64,000 nucleotides of DNA from Xylanimicrobium pachnodae JCM 13526 = NBRC 107786 (GCA_001592145.1 BCWJ01000003.1:124001-188000); one strand, 5' to 3'. Shown: positions 28,088 to 37,520, numbered from the stretch's first letter. The notes: a model not told the origin generated them from the letters alone. Numbers and translations: made by a program.

Positions 28088-29259
28088 TGAACGTGCTGAG
28101 GGAGTACTTCGGCCGCAACGTCCGCCAGTACGGCATCGTGCTGGCGCTCCTGCTGATCGTGCTGCTGTTCCAGCTGCTGACGGACGGCCGCCTGCTCGCG
28201 CCGAACAACATCGCCGCGCTGTTCATGCAGAACGCCTACGTCATGATCCTGGCGATCGGCATGGTCGCGGTGATCGTCGCCGGGCACATCGACCTCTCCG
28301 TGGGTTCGGTGGTCGCATTCATCGGCGGTCTGGTCGCCATCATGATGCACAACTGGGGCTGGTCCGTCCCGCTCGCGATCCTCGCGGCCCTCGTGGTCGG
28401 CGCGCTCGTCGGGGCCTGGCAGGGCTTCTGGATCGCCTTCGTGGGCATCCCGGCGTTCATCGTGACCCTCGCGGGCATGCTCATCTTCCGCGGCCTCGCC
28501 ATCGTGCTCGTGGGCCAGACGATCGCCCCGCTGCCCAGCTCGTTCAACCGGATCGGCAACGGCTCGGTGGCGAACTTCCTCGGGTTCGCCGGGCAGATGG
28601 ACGTCGTCACCCTGGTGATCGGCGTGATCGCGATCGTCGGGCTCGTCGTCTCGCAGGTGCGTGCCCGCGCCAACCTCATCAAGCACGAGCTCACCGTCGA
28701 GGTGTTCGGCGTGTTCATCGGCAAGCTCGTGGTCATGGGCGCCCTCATCGCGCTCGTCACCTACTGGCTGTCGCTCTCGCGTGGCGGCACGCCGATCATC
28801 CTGCTGATCGTCGGCGTCCTGGTCCTCGGCTTCACGTTCCTCATGAACCGCACGGTGTTCGGGCGCCACGTCTACGCCGTGGGCGGCAACCGCAACGCGG
28901 CCATCCTGTCCGGCGTCTCGGCGCGCAACGTGGACTTCATGCTGTTCGTCAACATCGGTCTGCTGTCCGCCGTCGCCGCCATCGCGACCACGGCCCGCGC
29001 GGGGGCCGGCGTGGCCGCCGCGGGCCAGAACTTCGAGCTCGACGCCATCGCCGCCTGCTTCATCGGTGGCACGGCCGTCGCGGGTGGTGTGGGCAAGATC
29101 TCGGGCGCCATGATCGGTGCGCTCATCATGGGCGTGCTCAACATGGGCCTGTCGATCCTCGCGGTCGACGCCGCCTGGCAGCAGGCCATCAAGGGCCTGG
29201 TGCTGCTGCTCGCCGTCGCGCTGGACATCGTGTCCAAGCGCAAGGGCGCGCTGCGCTGA
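28087..29259 (+). CDS. Sugar ABC permease (GguB/XylH-like)
   Basis: A 390-residue CUT2 permease with about ten hydrophobic segments, starting [16 protein letters not shown]. Conserved family stretches include VAGHIDLSVGSVVAFIGG, GIPAFIVTLAGML, FGRHVYAVGGN and ACFIGGTAVAGGVGKI. The long central loop (LIKHELTVEVFG) is shared with the xylose/multiple-sugar permeases rather than with short RbsC. It shares one base with the ATPase stop. It is the last gene before a strong hairpin. Confidence 0.92.
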   Translation: MNVLREYFGRNVRQYGIVLALLLIVLLFQLLTDGRLLAPNNIAALFMQNAYVMILAIGMVAVIVAGHIDLSVGSVVAFIGGLVAIMMHNWGWSVPLAILAALVVGALVGAWQGFWIAFVGIPAFIVTLAGMLIFRGLAIVLVGQTIAPLPSSFNRIGNGSVANFLGFAGQMDVVTLVIGVIAIVGLVVSQVRARANLIKHELTVEVFGVFIGKLVVMGALIALVTYWLSLSRGGTPIILLIVGVLVLGFTFLMNRTVFGRHVYAVGGNRNAAILSGVSARNVDFMLFVNIGLLSAVAAIATTARAGAGVAAAGQNFELDAIAACFIGGTAVAGGVGKISGAMIGALIMGVLNMGLSILAVDAAWQQAIKGLVLLLAVALDIVSKRKGALR

Positions 29260-29291
29260 TCCGCTTGCGCTGATCCTGCGCCGTCACGGTT

Positions 29292-29336
29292 GCGACAGGC
29301 TCGACCACCGACCGACCCGGTGGTTGAGCCTGTCGC
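29292..29336 (+). terminator. 19-bp stem hairpin ending the sugar operon; GGTTGAGCCTGTCG element
   Basis: An inverted repeat with 19-base arms and a single G-U type mismatch lies 33 bases after the permease stop. The right arm contains GGTGGTTGAGCCTGTCG, an element that recurs in variant form at 46418 and 48678. It probably terminates the operon, and it looks like a member of a dispersed intergenic repeat family. Confidence 0.75.
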
Positions 29337-29385
29337 CGTCCCCCGCGCATGACGCCCGGCGCGGCGCGTGCGTTAGGCTGGGCGC

Positions 29386-29483
29386 CGTCGCAACTGGCGA
29401 AGCTCCGCCGCCTGGCGGGGGAGCAGGTGGGTCACCACCAGGAAGCGGCAACGCTGTCACGACGACGGGTCGAACGCCTGGGC
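29386..29483 (+). ncRNA. ZTP riboswitch (pfl motif) upstream of glyA-folD
   Basis: Conserved blocks in order: GCAACTGGCG (29390-29399), GGTGGGTCACCACC (29427-29440), AGGAAGCG (29440-29447), and CGCCTGGGC (29475-29483). The arrangement parallels the purH leader, with a longer arm between the first two blocks. A -10 TAGGCT (29374-29379) sets the RNA start near 29386. The 79 bases from the aptamer to glyA include a hairpin (CGCAGCGG / CCGCTGCG, 29518-29540) and the Shine-Dalgarno GGGAG. Together with the terminator this accounts for the 303-base gap. Confidence 0.85.
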
Positions 29484-29562
29484 CTGTGTCCGTGGACCCC
29501 TCACGTCCATCGTCCGTCGCAGCGGCGCTCGTCCGCTGCGGTTCGCAGCCTGGGAGACCCTC

Positions 29563-30855
29563 ATGAGCGCACACACCCCCGACCCCCTCCTGACCGGCAA
29601 CATCGCCGACGTCGACCCGGAGATCGCCGCCGTGCTCGACGGTGAGCTGGCCCGCCAGCGCGACACCCTCGAGATGATCGCGTCCGAGAACTTCGTGCCC
29701 ACCGCCGTCCTGCAGGCGCAGGGCTCGGTGCTCACCAACAAGTACGCCGAGGGCTACCCGGGCCGCCGTTACTACGGCGGCTGCGAGCAGGTGGACGTCG
29801 CCGAGAACCTGGCCATCGCCCGCGCCCAGGCCCTGTTCGGCGCCGAGCACGTCAACGTCCAGCCGCACTCGGGTGCGCAGGCCAACGCGGCCGTGCTGCA
29901 CGCGCTCGCCACCGCCGGTGACCGCATCCTGGGCCTGGAGCTGGCCCACGGCGGCCACCTCACGCACGGCATGAAGATCAACTTCTCCGGCCGCCTGTAC
30001 GACGTCGGCGCGTACGGCGTCGACCCGCAGACGTACCGCATCGAGATGGACGAGGTGCGCAAGAAGGCCCTGGAGCACCGCCCCGAGGTGCTCATCGCGG
30101 GCTGGTCGGCCTACCCGCGCCACCTCGACTTCGCCGCGTTCCGTGAGATCGCGGACGAGGTGGGCGCCAAGCTGTGGGTGGACATGGCCCACTTCGCGGG
30201 CCTGGTGGCCGCGGGCCTGCACCCGTCGCCCGTGCCGCACGCCGACGTCGTCTCCTCCACCGTGCACAAGACGATCGGCGGCCCCCGCTCCGGCTTCATC
30301 CTGGCCAAGGAGCAGTGGGCCAAGAAGATCGACTCGGCCGTGTTCCCCGGCCAGCAGGGCGGCCCGCTCATGCACGTCGTGGCCGCCAAGGCCGTCGCGT
30401 TCAAGGTGGCCGCGTCCGACGGCTTCAAGGACCGCCAGGAGCGCACCCTGCGCGGCGCTCAGATCATCGCCGACCGCCTCGCGCAGCCCGACGTCGCCGC
30501 CGCGGGTGCGTCCGTGCTGACGGGTGGCACCGACGTGCACCTGGTGCTCGTGGACCTGCGCAACTCCGCCCTCGACGGCCAGCAGGCCGAGGACCTGCTG
30601 CACGAGGCCGGCATCACCGTGAACCGCAACGCCGTCCCGTGGGACCCGCGCCCCCCGCGCGTCACCTCCGGCCTGCGCATCGGTACGCCCGCGCTCGCGA
30701 CGCGCGGCTTCGGCGACGTCGAGTTCACCGAGGTGGCGGACATCATCGCGATCGCCCTGCGCGACGGCGCGGCCGCCGACGTCGAGGCGCTGCGCGCCCG
30801 CGTGACCGCGCTGACCGCGGACTTCCCGCTGTACCCCGGCCTGGTGCAGTACTGA
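29563..30855 (+). CDS. glyA: Serine hydroxymethyltransferase
   Basis: A 430-residue PLP enzyme converting serine and THF to glycine and 5,10-methylene-THF, the main entry of one-carbon units. Landmarks are [54 protein letters not shown], and the PLP-binding Lys236 in [18 protein letters not shown] precedes the ATG by about 7 bases. It is co-transcribed with folD (one-base overlap TGATG) behind a ZTP riboswitch, so falling formyl-THF should raise expression of both enzymes. Confidence 0.97.
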   Translation: MSAHTPDPLLTGNIADVDPEIAAVLDGELARQRDTLEMIASENFVPTAVLQAQGSVLTNKYAEGYPGRRYYGGCEQVDVAENLAIARAQALFGAEHVNVQPHSGAQANAAVLHALATAGDRILGLELAHGGHLTHGMKINFSGRLYDVGAYGVDPQTYRIEMDEVRKKALEHRPEVLIAGWSAYPRHLDFAAFREIADEVGAKLWVDMAHFAGLVAAGLHPSPVPHADVVSSTVHKTIGGPRSGFILAKEQWAKKIDSAVFPGQQGGPLMHVVAAKAVAFKVAASDGFKDRQERTLRGAQIIADRLAQPDVAAAGASVLTGGTDVHLVLVDLRNSALDGQQAEDLLHEAGITVNRNAVPWDPRPPRVTSGLRIGTPALATRGFGDVEFTEVADIIAIALRDGAAADVEALRARVTALTADFPLYPGLVQY

Positions 30856-31739
30856 TGGTCGCCCAGAAGCTCGACGGCACCGCGACCGCCAAGGCCATCA
30901 AGGCCGAGCTGACCGCGCGGGTGGCCGCGCTGGCCGAGCGCGGCGTCGTGCCCGGGCTCGGCACGCTGCTGGTGGGGGACGACCCCGGCTCGCAGTGGTA
31001 CGTGGCCGGCAAGCACAAGGACTGCGCGGAGGTGGGCATCGCGTCGATCCGCGAGGACCTGCCCGCCGACGCCACGCAGGAGCAGATCGAGGCGGCCGTG
31101 CGTCGCCTCAACGAGGACCCGGCCTGCACCGGGTTCATCGTGCAGCTCCCGCTGCCGAAGGGCATCGACACCAACCGGGTCCTCGAGCTCGTCGACCCGG
31201 CCAAGGACGCGGACGGCCTGCACCCCACCAACCTGGGACGCCTGGTGCTGCGCGTGAACGAGGAGGTCACCTCGCCGCTGCCGTGCACGCCGCGCGGCAT
31301 CGTCGAGCTGATCGAGCGCCACGGGGTGGACCTGGCGGGCAAGCACGTGGTCGTCCTCGGGCGCGGCGTGACCGTGGGGCGTCCCATCGGGCTGCTGCTG
31401 ACCCGGCGTGCCGTCAACGCGACCGTCACCCTGACCCACACGGGCACCCGTGACCTCGCGGGCCTGGTACGGCAGGCCGACGTCGTCGTCGCGGCGGCCG
31501 GGGTCAAGGGCATCGTGACGGCCGACATGGTCAAGCCGGGCGCGATCCTCGTCGACGTCGGCGTCTCGCGCGAGACCGACCCGGCCACGGGCAGGTCCCG
31601 CGTGGTCGGTGACGTGGACCCGGCCGCGCTGGAGCACGCCGCCTGGTACAGCCCGAACCCGGGCGGCGTCGGCCCGATGACCCGCGCGATGCTCCTGGCC
31701 AACGTCGTCGAGACGGCCGAACGCACCGCCCCCGCCTGA
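30855..31739 (+). CDS. folD: Methylene-THF dehydrogenase / cyclohydrolase
   Basis: A 294-residue bifunctional enzyme that oxidises 5,10-methylene-THF and hydrolyses the product to 10-formyl-THF, the donor used by PurN and PurH. It shows [17 protein letters not shown] with the catalytic Lys region, [23 protein letters not shown], and the NADP-binding [14 protein letters not shown]. The C-terminal signature is [14 protein letters not shown]. Translationally coupled to glyA. A 34-bp-stem repeat hairpin follows 12 bases after its stop. Confidence 0.97.
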   Translation: MVAQKLDGTATAKAIKAELTARVAALAERGVVPGLGTLLVGDDPGSQWYVAGKHKDCAEVGIASIREDLPADATQEQIEAAVRRLNEDPACTGFIVQLPLPKGIDTNRVLELVDPAKDADGLHPTNLGRLVLRVNEEVTSPLPCTPRGIVELIERHGVDLAGKHVVVLGRGVTVGRPIGLLLTRRAVNATVTLTHTGTRDLAGLVRQADVVVAAAGVKGIVTADMVKPGAILVDVGVSRETDPATGRSRVVGDVDPAALEHAAWYSPNPGGVGPMTRAMLLANVVETAERTAPA

Positions 31740-31750
31740 CCCACCCTCCC

Positions 31751-31825
31751 CGCGAGGTAGTCCCCTCCGCTCGCGAGGTAGTCCCCCTAACGGACTACCT
31801 CGCGAGCGGCGGGGACTACCTCGCG
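31751..31825. repeat. Long inverted repeat built from a CGCGAGGTAGTCC unit
   Basis: Two 34-base arms (31751-31784 and 31792-31825) differ at one position and enclose a 7-base loop. Each arm contains two copies of CGCGAGGTAGTCC, so the unit occurs four times: two direct, two inverted. It lies right after folD and could act as a terminator, but its composite structure is more like a small interspersed intergenic repeat. Confidence 0.85.
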
Positions 31826-31912
31826 AGCGTTCGTCGTCCCGCGTTGGCGCGCAGGATGATGAGGCGCCGGGTGGGGGTAGACAGGGGGGCCGCGGGGGCG
31901 GACCGTGGAGCG

Positions 31913-32389
31913 ATGGGCATCGTCAGACCGCATCTGTGGTTCGCGCACGGGGCCGAGCAGGCCGCCGAGTTCTACGCGAGCGTCATCCCCAACTCCCGGG
32001 TCACGGACGTCGTCCGCGCCCCGGCGGGTGTTCCCGACGTCGTCGAGGGTGAACCGTTCATCGTCCGGCTGGACCTGGACGGGCTCCCGATCGAGATGAT
32101 CAACGCCGGACCGGCCTTCACGCTCGACGAGGCGTTCAGCCTCATCGTCGAGTGCGACGACCAGGCACAGGTGGACCACTACTGGGAGGTCCTCACCTCC
32201 GACGGCGGTAGACCCGGCCAGTGCGGCTGGCTCACCGACCGCTTCGGCGTCTCCTGGCAGGTGGTCCCACGGCAGCTCGACCAGATCTTCGGCGACTACA
32301 GCACCGACGGCAGCAAGAAGGCGCTGGCGGCGATGTTCACGATGACGAAGCTGGACGTCGCCGCGCTGGAGGCCGCCGCCCGGTCCTGA
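31913..32389 (+). CDS. VOC-superfamily (PhnB-type) protein
   Basis: A 158-residue protein of the glyoxalase/bleomycin-resistance fold, 3-demethylubiquinone-9 methyltransferase-like (PhnB) branch. It starts MGIVRPHLWFAHGAEQAAEFYASV and has LDGLPIEMINAGPAF, HYWEVLTSDGG, QCGWLTDRFGVSWQVVP. The start at 31913 follows GGAG (31906-31909); 23 extra upstream residues in frame are Arg/Gly-rich and unlikely to be coding. Function beyond fold is unknown. Confidence 0.82.
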   Translation: MGIVRPHLWFAHGAEQAAEFYASVIPNSRVTDVVRAPAGVPDVVEGEPFIVRLDLDGLPIEMINAGPAFTLDEAFSLIVECDDQAQVDHYWEVLTSDGGRPGQCGWLTDRFGVSWQVVPRQLDQIFGDYSTDGSKKALAAMFTMTKLDVAALEAAARS

Positions 32390-32432
32390 CGGGCGTACGT
32401 CCGTGTCGGTGGGGTAGGGGAGAATTCCCTGC

Positions 32433-33257
32433 GTGCTGACGGTCGCAACTGCCAACGTGAACGGGATCCGTGCCGCCATGCGGCGGGGGATGGGGGACTG
32501 GCTCGCCGATCGCGGGCCCGACGTGCTGCTGCTGCAGGAGGTCCGCGCGCCCGACGCCGTCGTGGACGGGTTCTTCGACGGCTGGCACGTGGCGCACCAG
32601 GCGAGCGAGGTCAAGGGTCGCGCGGGAGTCGCGGTGCTGTCCCGGCTCCCGCTCGGCGCGGTGCGGGTGGGGCTCGCCGCGCACGCCCCGGACGGCCTGC
32701 CGGAGCCTCCCGTGGACACGGGGCGCTGGGTGGAGGCCGATGTCGAGCTGCCGGGCGGCGGCACCGTGACCGCCGTCTCCGCCTACATCCACTCGGGATC
32801 CACCTGGCCCGAGGACAACCCGGTCAAGATGATCGAGAAGTACGCGTACCTGGAGAAGGTCACGGCACGGCTCGCCGAGCTCGCTGCCGCACCCACCCCC
32901 GCCCTGGTGGCCGGGGACCTCAACATCGCGCACCAGAACGTGGACATCGCGAACTGGAAGGGCAACCTCAAGAACGCCGGCTTCCTGCCGCAGGAGCGGG
33001 CATACCTGGACCGCTGGTTCGACGAGCTCGGCTGGACCGACCTGGGGCGAGCACACGGCGGCGAGGGTCCCGGGCCGTACACGTGGTGGTCGTGGCGCGG
33101 CCAGGCGTTCGTCAACGACCGCGGGTGGCGGATCGACTACCAGCTCGCCAACCCGGCCCTCGCACCGGCGGCGGTCAAGGTCGAGGTGGACCGGGCGGCG
33201 ACGTACGACGCGCGGTGGAGCGACCACGCACCCGTGATCGTCACCTACGACCTCTGA
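32433..33257 (+). CDS. xth: Exodeoxyribonuclease III
   Basis: A 274-residue AP endonuclease / 3'-5' exonuclease for base-excision repair. All active-site motifs are present: ANVNGIRAA, LLLQEVRAPD (metal-binding Glu), SAYIHSG, GDLNIAH (Asp/Asn), WRIDYQLAN, and SDHAPVIV with the general-base His. The GTG start is 7 bases after a -10-like GAGAAT (32420-32425), suggesting a leaderless mRNA. It is convergent with galK with 27 bases between. Confidence 0.93.
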   Translation: MLTVATANVNGIRAAMRRGMGDWLADRGPDVLLLQEVRAPDAVVDGFFDGWHVAHQASEVKGRAGVAVLSRLPLGAVRVGLAAHAPDGLPEPPVDTGRWVEADVELPGGGTVTAVSAYIHSGSTWPEDNPVKMIEKYAYLEKVTARLAELAAAPTPALVAGDLNIAHQNVDIANWKGNLKNAGFLPQERAYLDRWFDELGWTDLGRAHGGEGPGPYTWWSWRGQAFVNDRGWRIDYQLANPALAPAAVKVEVDRAATYDARWSDHAPVIVTYDL

Positions 33258-33284
33258 CGGTCCGGCGGGGGCCGGGCGTGGGGC

Positions 33285-34568
33285 TCAGGCGTCGCGGCCC
33301 GCGGCGGCCGACGGCGGCGCGGTCAGGAACGCGGGCGCGGTCAGGCCGGCCTCGGCGAACGCGGCGGCCACGTGCTCGGCCACCCGCTCGACGTCGCCCA
33401 GGCGCACCAGGGCGATGGTCGAGCCGCCGAACCCGCCGCCCGTCATGCGGGCCCCCACGGCGCCTCCGGCCAGCGAGGCGTCCACGGCCAGGTCCGTCTC
33501 GCGCACCGTGACCTCGTAGTCGTCACGCAGGGAGGCGTGGGAGGCGTTCATGAGCGCGCCGGCCTGCGCGACGGCCGCCTCGTCAGGGACGCCGTCGGCG
33601 CCCAGCCCGCCGCGCACCAGCTGGGCCAGCTCGGCGGTGCGCGCGGTCTCGGTGACCACGTGCCGGGTGCGACGGCGCAGGGTGCCGTCGGCATCGTGCG
33701 GGGCGAGGCGGGCCAGGGCGTCGTCGAGGCCGTCCGTGGTGATGCGCCGCAGGCTGTCCACGCCCAGGTGGGCGGCGGCGGCCTCGCAGGCAGCACGGCG
33801 CTCGGCGTACTGGCCGTCGACGAGCTGGTGCGGTGCACGGGAGTCGATGACCAGCAGCGTGAGCCCGGCGGCAGCCAGGTCGAACGGGACGTGCTGGGCG
33901 AACTCCTGCGCGTCGAGCCCGGGCCGGAAGTCGAGCAGCAGCGCCTGCCCCGGCGCGCACAGCAACGCGGCGGACTGGTCGAGCCCGCCCGTGGGCGCCC
34001 CGGCGATCTCGTTCTCGGCGCGGCGTGCGGCCGCCACGAGCACGGTGCGACCGGCGTCGTCGTCGCCGAGGCCCAGGTCGAACACGTCCGAGAGTGCGAT
34101 CGCGAACGCACATCCGAGCGCGGCGGAGCTCGACAGGGACGCCCCGAAGGGCACGCACGAGTCCACCACGGCGTCGAAGCCGGTGACGGGATACCCGGCC
34201 TCGCGCAGGGCCCAGGCGACCCCGGCCACGTAGGCGCCCCAGCCCTCGGCCTCACCGGGTCGCACGTCGGACAGGCGGGCGGTCCAGGGCTCGTCGGCCT
34301 GCGCGGAGGCGAGGCGTACGACGTCGTCGGCGCGCTTCTCCAGCGCGATGTAGGTGCGGTGCGGCAGCGCGGTGGGCAGGCACAGCCCGGCGTTGTAGTC
34401 GGTGTGCTCGCCGATGATGTTCACGCGCCCGGGCGCGGACCAGACGCCGTCGGCGGTGCCGGGCACGGGGCCGAGCTCGCCGTCGTCGTGAAAGGTGGCC
34501 GAGAACTGGCGCCGGACGCGCTCGGCGCCTTCCTCACGGCTCCAGGCGGGCAACCACTGTGCGGACAT
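33285..34568 (-). CDS. galK: Galactokinase
   Basis: A 427-residue GHMP kinase that phosphorylates galactose at C1 in the Leloir pathway. The signature APGRVNIIGEHTDYNAG (motif 1, sugar binding), VPFGASLSSSAAL (motif 2, ATP), GLDQSAALL (catalytic Asp region) and MTGGGFGGSTIAL (motif 3) are intact. galT and galE are not adjacent, so the pathway is scattered. The gene stands alone between xth and the two-component system. Confidence 0.93.
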   Translation of the reverse strand: MSAQWLPAWSREEGAERVRRQFSATFHDDGELGPVPGTADGVWSAPGRVNIIGEHTDYNAGLCLPTALPHRTYIALEKRADDVVRLASAQADEPWTARLSDVRPGEAEGWGAYVAGVAWALREAGYPVTGFDAVVDSCVPFGASLSSSAALGCAFAIALSDVFDLGLGDDDAGRTVLVAAARRAENEIAGAPTGGLDQSAALLCAPGQALLLDFRPGLDAQEFAQHVPFDLAAAGLTLLVIDSRAPHQLVDGQYAERRAACEAAAAHLGVDSLRRITTDGLDDALARLAPHDADGTLRRRTRHVVTETARTAELAQLVRGGLGADGVPDEAAVAQAGALMNASHASLRDDYEVTVRETDLAVDASLAGGAVGARMTGGGFGGSTIALVRLGDVERVAEHVAAAFAEAGLTAPAFLTAPPSAAAGRDA

Positions 34569-34645
34569 GCGGGAACTCCTCGGGCGGGGGATGGACGCAA
34601 CGGGTCGTGGCCCAGTCTCCCAGGCCGCGCGGGGTGGTGGTGTCC

Positions 34646-35305
34646 TCAGACGTCTCCTGCGTCGTGAACGAGGATCGCGACCTGCACGCGGTTCTCCACG
34701 CCGAGCTTGGCGAGCACGCGGGACACGTGAGTCTTCACCGTCGCGACGCCCATGTACAGCGTGCCGGCGATCTCCGTGTTCGACAGGCCGCGCCCGATGG
34801 CGACGGCGACCTCACGCTCCCGGTCGGTGAGCTCGGCGAGGCGCTGCGTGGCGTGCGCGCGACGGCCGCCGTCGGACCCGGCGACGTTCGCGATCAGCGA
34901 CGCGGTGACGGTCGGGGACAGGGCGGGTTCGCCCGCGGCCGCGGCGTGGACCGCGGCGACGAGCCGTTCGGGCGGCGTGTCCTTGAGCAGGAACCCGGCG
35001 GCTCCGGCCCGGAGGGCTTCGAGCACCATCGCGTCGGCGTCGAACGTGGTCAGCACGATGACCCGGGACGCCGTCCCGGCGCTCACGAGGCGCCGGGTGG
35101 CTTCCAGCCCGTCGAGCCGGGGCATGCGGATGTCCATGAGCACGACGTCGGGGCGGACGCGTTGCACGAGGTCGAGCGCGGCGAGGCCGTCCGCCGCCTC
35201 GCCGACGATGTCGAGTGCCGGGTCCCCACCCAGGATCAGGGACAGGCCCGCGCGGACCAAGGCGTCGTCGTCGACGAGCACGACGGACGTGGTGGCGGTC
35301 GTCAT
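34646..35305 (-). CDS. NarL/LuxR-family response regulator
   Basis: A 219-residue regulator. The receiver domain has an acidic pocket (VDDD at 11-14), phosphoacceptor Asp58 (VVLMDIRMP), Thr in VLTTFD, and Lys in FLLKDTPPERL. A C-terminal LuxR-type HTH (LTDREREVAVAIGRGLSNTEIAGTL...) binds DNA. Its ATG overlaps the kinase stop as ATGA, so kinase and regulator are made together. The divergent ABC transporter is a likely target. Confidence 0.93.
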   Translation of the reverse strand: MTTATTSVVLVDDDALVRAGLSLILGGDPALDIVGEAADGLAALDLVQRVRPDVVLMDIRMPRLDGLEATRRLVSAGTASRVIVLTTFDADAMVLEALRAGAAGFLLKDTPPERLVAAVHAAAAGEPALSPTVTASLIANVAGSDGGRRAHATQRLAELTDREREVAVAIGRGLSNTEIAGTLYMGVATVKTHVSRVLAKLGVENRVQVAILVHDAGDV

Positions 35306-36639
35306 GCGGGCCACGGTAGCCAACCGTGCAGCTCGAAGACGTCGTCGGCCCGGGTGTGGGCCAGCGTCCCGCCGGCCACCTCGGCCCGCTCCTTCATGCC
35401 GGTCAGGCCGAGCCCGGCGCCGGGTGGGCCGGAGGCGACGCTGCGGTACACGCGGTTGGCGGCCCGGATCGTCAGACCGTCGCCGGGGCCGCCCCGCACC
35501 TCGACCTCCACGCGGGCGCCGGGGGCGTGCTTGCGGGCGTTGGTCAGGGCCTCCTGGATGAGCCGGAACGCGGTGCGAGACGTCGCCGTCGGCAGCGCCG
35601 TGCCCCGGTCCAGGTCCACGACCAGCCGCACCGGGTTGCCGGCGGAGCGCGTCTGCGCGACGAGCTCGTCGAGGTCGTCGAGCGTGGGCTGCGGGCGCTC
35701 GGGGCGACGGACCGGGGCGGCGGTGCTGGTGGCGGCGGCGGGAGCGGCATCCCTGCTGCGGATCAGTCCGAGCACCCCGCGCAGCTCCTCGAGGGCCTGG
35801 TGCGTGCCGTCGCGGATGATGGTGGCCGTCTCCCGGACCTGGTCCGGAGGCAGGTCGATGCGGTAGGCGAGCGCTCCCGCGTGCATCGCCACCAGGGAGA
35901 GGCGGTGGGCGAGCACGTCGTGCATCTCGCGGGCGATCCTGTCCCGTTCGCACAGGCGCGCCTGCTCGGCACGGCGCGCCTGCTCCGCCTCGGTCGCGGC
36001 GGCCTGCTGGCGCAAGGAGCGCACCAGGTCACGCCGTGCCCCGATGAACGCCCCGGTGATCACGGTGATGGCGTAGCCGAGCAGGCCCGCACCCAGCTCC
36101 ATCACCCAGTCGGGGATGCGGGTGAACAGAGGCTCCGCCATCGGGTAGAACCAGCCGAACAGCACGAGGTTCGGGACGAACAGGGTGCCGAGGACGACGA
36201 TCTCGTGCGGCTTGCGACGCGTGGCGAGCGAGACGGTGGCGATGAGCGCGGCGCCGCCGGCCGTCGCCGTCGCCAGTGACATCGCGACCAGGAGCAGCGC
36301 GACCATGAGCGGTGCCCGGCGGCGCAGCAGCAGGAGGCCCACGGCGAGCGTCCCGAGCAGCGGGTCGATGAGGGGCCACATCGCGAACCGGGCACTCTGG
36401 CTTCCGGTGTCGATCTCGCCCATCGTCCAGCCGAACGCCATGAGCCCCAGGAGGAGCGCGACGATCACCCGCCAGGTCTCCCCCCACACCAGGGTGCCGC
36501 GCGTTAGCTCGGGTGCTCCGGGCGCGGGCACGGGCGTGCGCACCGGGCCCGCGCGAGGCGGCCGCGCACGGTCCGGAGGCGGCATGGCGTCGTCCGCCCA
36601 CGCCGGCAAGGGGGCAGGCAGCGACGACGGGGTGGGCAC
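35302..36639 (-). CDS. Sensor histidine kinase (HisKA_3 type)
   Basis: About 445 residues. A Pro-rich N-terminus precedes five or six hydrophobic segments. The dimerisation box ERDRIAREMHDVLAHRLSLV carries the phosphorylated His, and the HATPase domain has EALTNARKHAPG (N-box) and GAGLGLTGMKERAE (G-box). This is the NarX/DesK-like class that pairs with LuxR-type regulators. GTG at 36639 is preferred over ATG at 36675 because TAGAGT lies 7 bases upstream, as in other leaderless genes of this window. An insert rich in Ala/Thr/Pro separates the two catalytic domains. Confidence 0.9.
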   Translation of the reverse strand: MPTPSSLPAPLPAWADDAMPPPDRARPPRAGPVRTPVPAPGAPELTRGTLVWGETWRVIVALLLGLMAFGWTMGEIDTGSQSARFAMWPLIDPLLGTLAVGLLLLRRRAPLMVALLLVAMSLATATAGGAALIATVSLATRRKPHEIVVLGTLFVPNLVLFGWFYPMAEPLFTRIPDWVMELGAGLLGYAITVITGAFIGARRDLVRSLRQQAAATEAEQARRAEQARLCERDRIAREMHDVLAHRLSLVAMHAGALAYRIDLPPDQVRETATIIRDGTHQALEELRGVLGLIRSRDAAPAAATSTAAPVRRPERPQPTLDDLDELVAQTRSAGNPVRLVVDLDRGTALPTATSRTAFRLIQEALTNARKHAPGARVEVEVRGGPGDGLTIRAANRVYRSVASGPPGAGLGLTGMKERAEVAGGTLAHTRADDVFELHGWLPWPA

Positions 36640-36791
36640 GGCATCGACTCTACGGGCGGGCCCGCGGCGGGGCATCGGTCTCTTGGCGTGCCGGGGTCCG
36701 TCACAGGATGTACCCCCGTCGAGCCGTTCGCAGTACCGGAACGAGCCCGCAGGTAGACGCGCGTCACCACCTGCCCCGGCAGCGTGGAGCC

Positions 36792-37520
36792 ATGATCACC
36801 GCAGAGCACCTGACGCGCCGTTACGGCACGTTCACCGCCGTGGACGACGTGTCGTTCACCGTCGAACCCGGCCGGGTCACCGGCTTCCTGGGGCCGAACG
36901 GGGCCGGCAAGTCCACCGTCATGCGCATGCTCGTGGGGCTGTCGCGGCCCACCGCGGGTGTCGCGCACCTCTTCGGCCGCCCGTACGCGGCCCTGCCGAA
37001 CCCGGGGCGGCGCGTGGGCATCCTGCTCGACGCCGCCGCCCAGCACGCCGGCCGCACCGGCCGTGAGGTCCTGACCCTGTCCGCCCTGATGACCGGGGTG
37101 GAGCGGGCGCGGGTCGACGAGGTCCTCGCCGTCGTCGGCCTCACGGACAAGGAGGCCGCACGGCGGGTGCGCAACTACTCGCTGGGCATGCGGCAGCGGC
37201 TCGGCATCGCGAACGCCCTCCTGGGGGATCCGGAGGTCCTCATCCTCGACGAGCCGGCCAACGGTCTCGACCCGGCCGGCATCCGCTGGATGCGCGCCCT
37301 GCTGTCGGGCTTCGCGGCGAAGGGCGGCACCGTGCTGCTCTCCTCGCACCTGCTCAGCGAGATCGAGAAGGTCGCCGACGACCTGATCGTCATCGGCGGA
37401 GGCCGCATCGTGGCCCAGGGCACCCAGGAGGAGCTGCTCGCCCAGGCCGGGGACCAGGGGCTCGAGGAGCTGTTCTTCGACCTCACCGCCAGCACCGCAC
37501 GTGAGGGAGTCGTCGCATGA
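36792..37520 (+). CDS. ABC transporter ATP-binding protein (drug/lantibiotic-exporter type)
   Basis: A 242-residue ATPase with Walker A GPNGAGKST, signature YSLGMRQRL, Walker B VLILDEPANGLDP and H-loop LLSSHLLSE. The YSLGM form of the signature is typical of the BcrA/CcmA/NodI group of exporters. It overlaps the membrane-subunit gene by 4 bases. The divergent two-component system across 116 bases suggests the envelope-stress or antimicrobial-sensing arrangement, in which the pair induces the exporter. Confidence 0.9.
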   Translation: MITAEHLTRRYGTFTAVDDVSFTVEPGRVTGFLGPNGAGKSTVMRMLVGLSRPTAGVAHLFGRPYAALPNPGRRVGILLDAAAQHAGRTGREVLTLSALMTGVERARVDEVLAVVGLTDKEAARRVRNYSLGMRQRLGIANALLGDPEVLILDEPANGLDPAGIRWMRALLSGFAAKGGTVLLSSHLLSEIEKVADDLIVIGGGRIVAQGTQEELLAQAGDQGLEELFFDLTASTAREGVVA

